A DNA stretch of 45,117 nt, from the NCBI RefSeq assembly GCF_007556755.1, contig NZ_VJOO01000023.1, forward strand, positions 1-45,117, written 5' to 3'. Position numbers and translations under genes: made by a program. This DNA comes from Tepidimonas fonticaldi (GTDB lineage Bacteria; Pseudomonadota; Gammaproteobacteria; Burkholderiales; Burkholderiaceae_C). Positions 45,104-45,117 of the stretch are shown here, one piece after another (the first letter of the stretch is position 1; the number at the start of each line of letters is the position of its first letter). The notes beneath the pieces were generated by a model. It did not search any database. It was not told the DNA's origin and saw only the letters and a list, made by a program, of their open reading frames with translations.

Positions 45104-45117
45104 TCACGGGTAAGGTC
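45041..45117. repeat. Terminal foldback: 32-bp inverted repeat at the window end
   Basis: Arms 45041-45072 and 45086-45117 are perfect reverse complements with a 13-base spacer, and the second arm ends at the last base. The left arm is real coding sequence of the truncated gene (LEPPFTGKV); the right arm copies it in reverse and creates a stop. Likely an assembly or library artefact at a contig end. Confidence 0.85.

Overview
The window is about 45 kb of very GC-rich, densely packed bacterial chromosome. Gene content and order point to Burkholderiales (Betaproteobacteria), most likely Comamonadaceae or a close relative: fimV-asd-leuBDC, sdhCDAB-sdhE-gltA, mdh-CoA lyase-acnB, rubredoxin-pilGHIJ-chpA, and a fused uraD-allC gene beside puuE and uraH. 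No rRNA, tRNA, CRISPR array, prophage or insertion sequence was seen, and no gene-free stretch exceeds 300 bases.

Layout. (1) 1-7000, minus strand: fimV (running off the left edge), asd with a candidate threonine-rich leader peptide, a glutamine amidotransferase, leuB, leuD, a tiny entericidin-like lipoprotein and leuC. (2) 7095-13083, minus strand: the TCA block gltA, sdhE, sdhB, sdhA, sdhD, sdhC, then a GntR/UTRA regulator. Reading plus from the same control region are mdh, a citrate-lyase-beta-like CoA lyase and acnB, closed by an intrinsic terminator. Citrate synthase, aconitase, succinate dehydrogenase and malate dehydrogenase therefore sit together around one regulator. (3) 17914-22761: trhP (plus), then thiD-hemL-cyanophycinase (minus), then rubredoxin (plus). 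(4) 22790-30629, plus: the Chp chemosensory system for type IV pili, pilG, pilH, pilI, pilJ, chpA. PilJ lacks the usual periplasmic sensor. (5) 30616-32782, minus: an RHH antitoxin / PIN toxin pair followed by DNA photolyase. (6) 32870-37664, plus: yqgE, ruvX, pyrR, pyrB, a dihydroorotase-like gene that has lost its metal ligands, and plsC, mostly with ATGA overlaps. (7) 37764-39349, plus: a DUF2889 protein coupled to a TerC/DUF475 membrane protein. (8) 39360-45103: purine catabolism. An M20 hydrolase, a UraD-AllC fusion, PuuE and a GntR/FCD regulator read minus; uraH reads plus; a 5'-truncated gene lies at the right edge.

The most interesting signals are regulatory. Upstream of asd is a 32-codon frame with seven Thr codons in nine, one Lys and one Ile, followed by mutually exclusive base-pairings; this looks like a threonine attenuator. 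Several genes (asd leader, both GntR regulators, trhP, yqgE) have a -10-like hexamer only 5-9 nt before the start codon and no Shine-Dalgarno, suggesting leaderless transcripts. Both GntR regulators have palindromes placed inside their own promoters. The last 77 bases form a near-perfect foldback that interrupts a gene and looks like an assembly artefact at a contig end.
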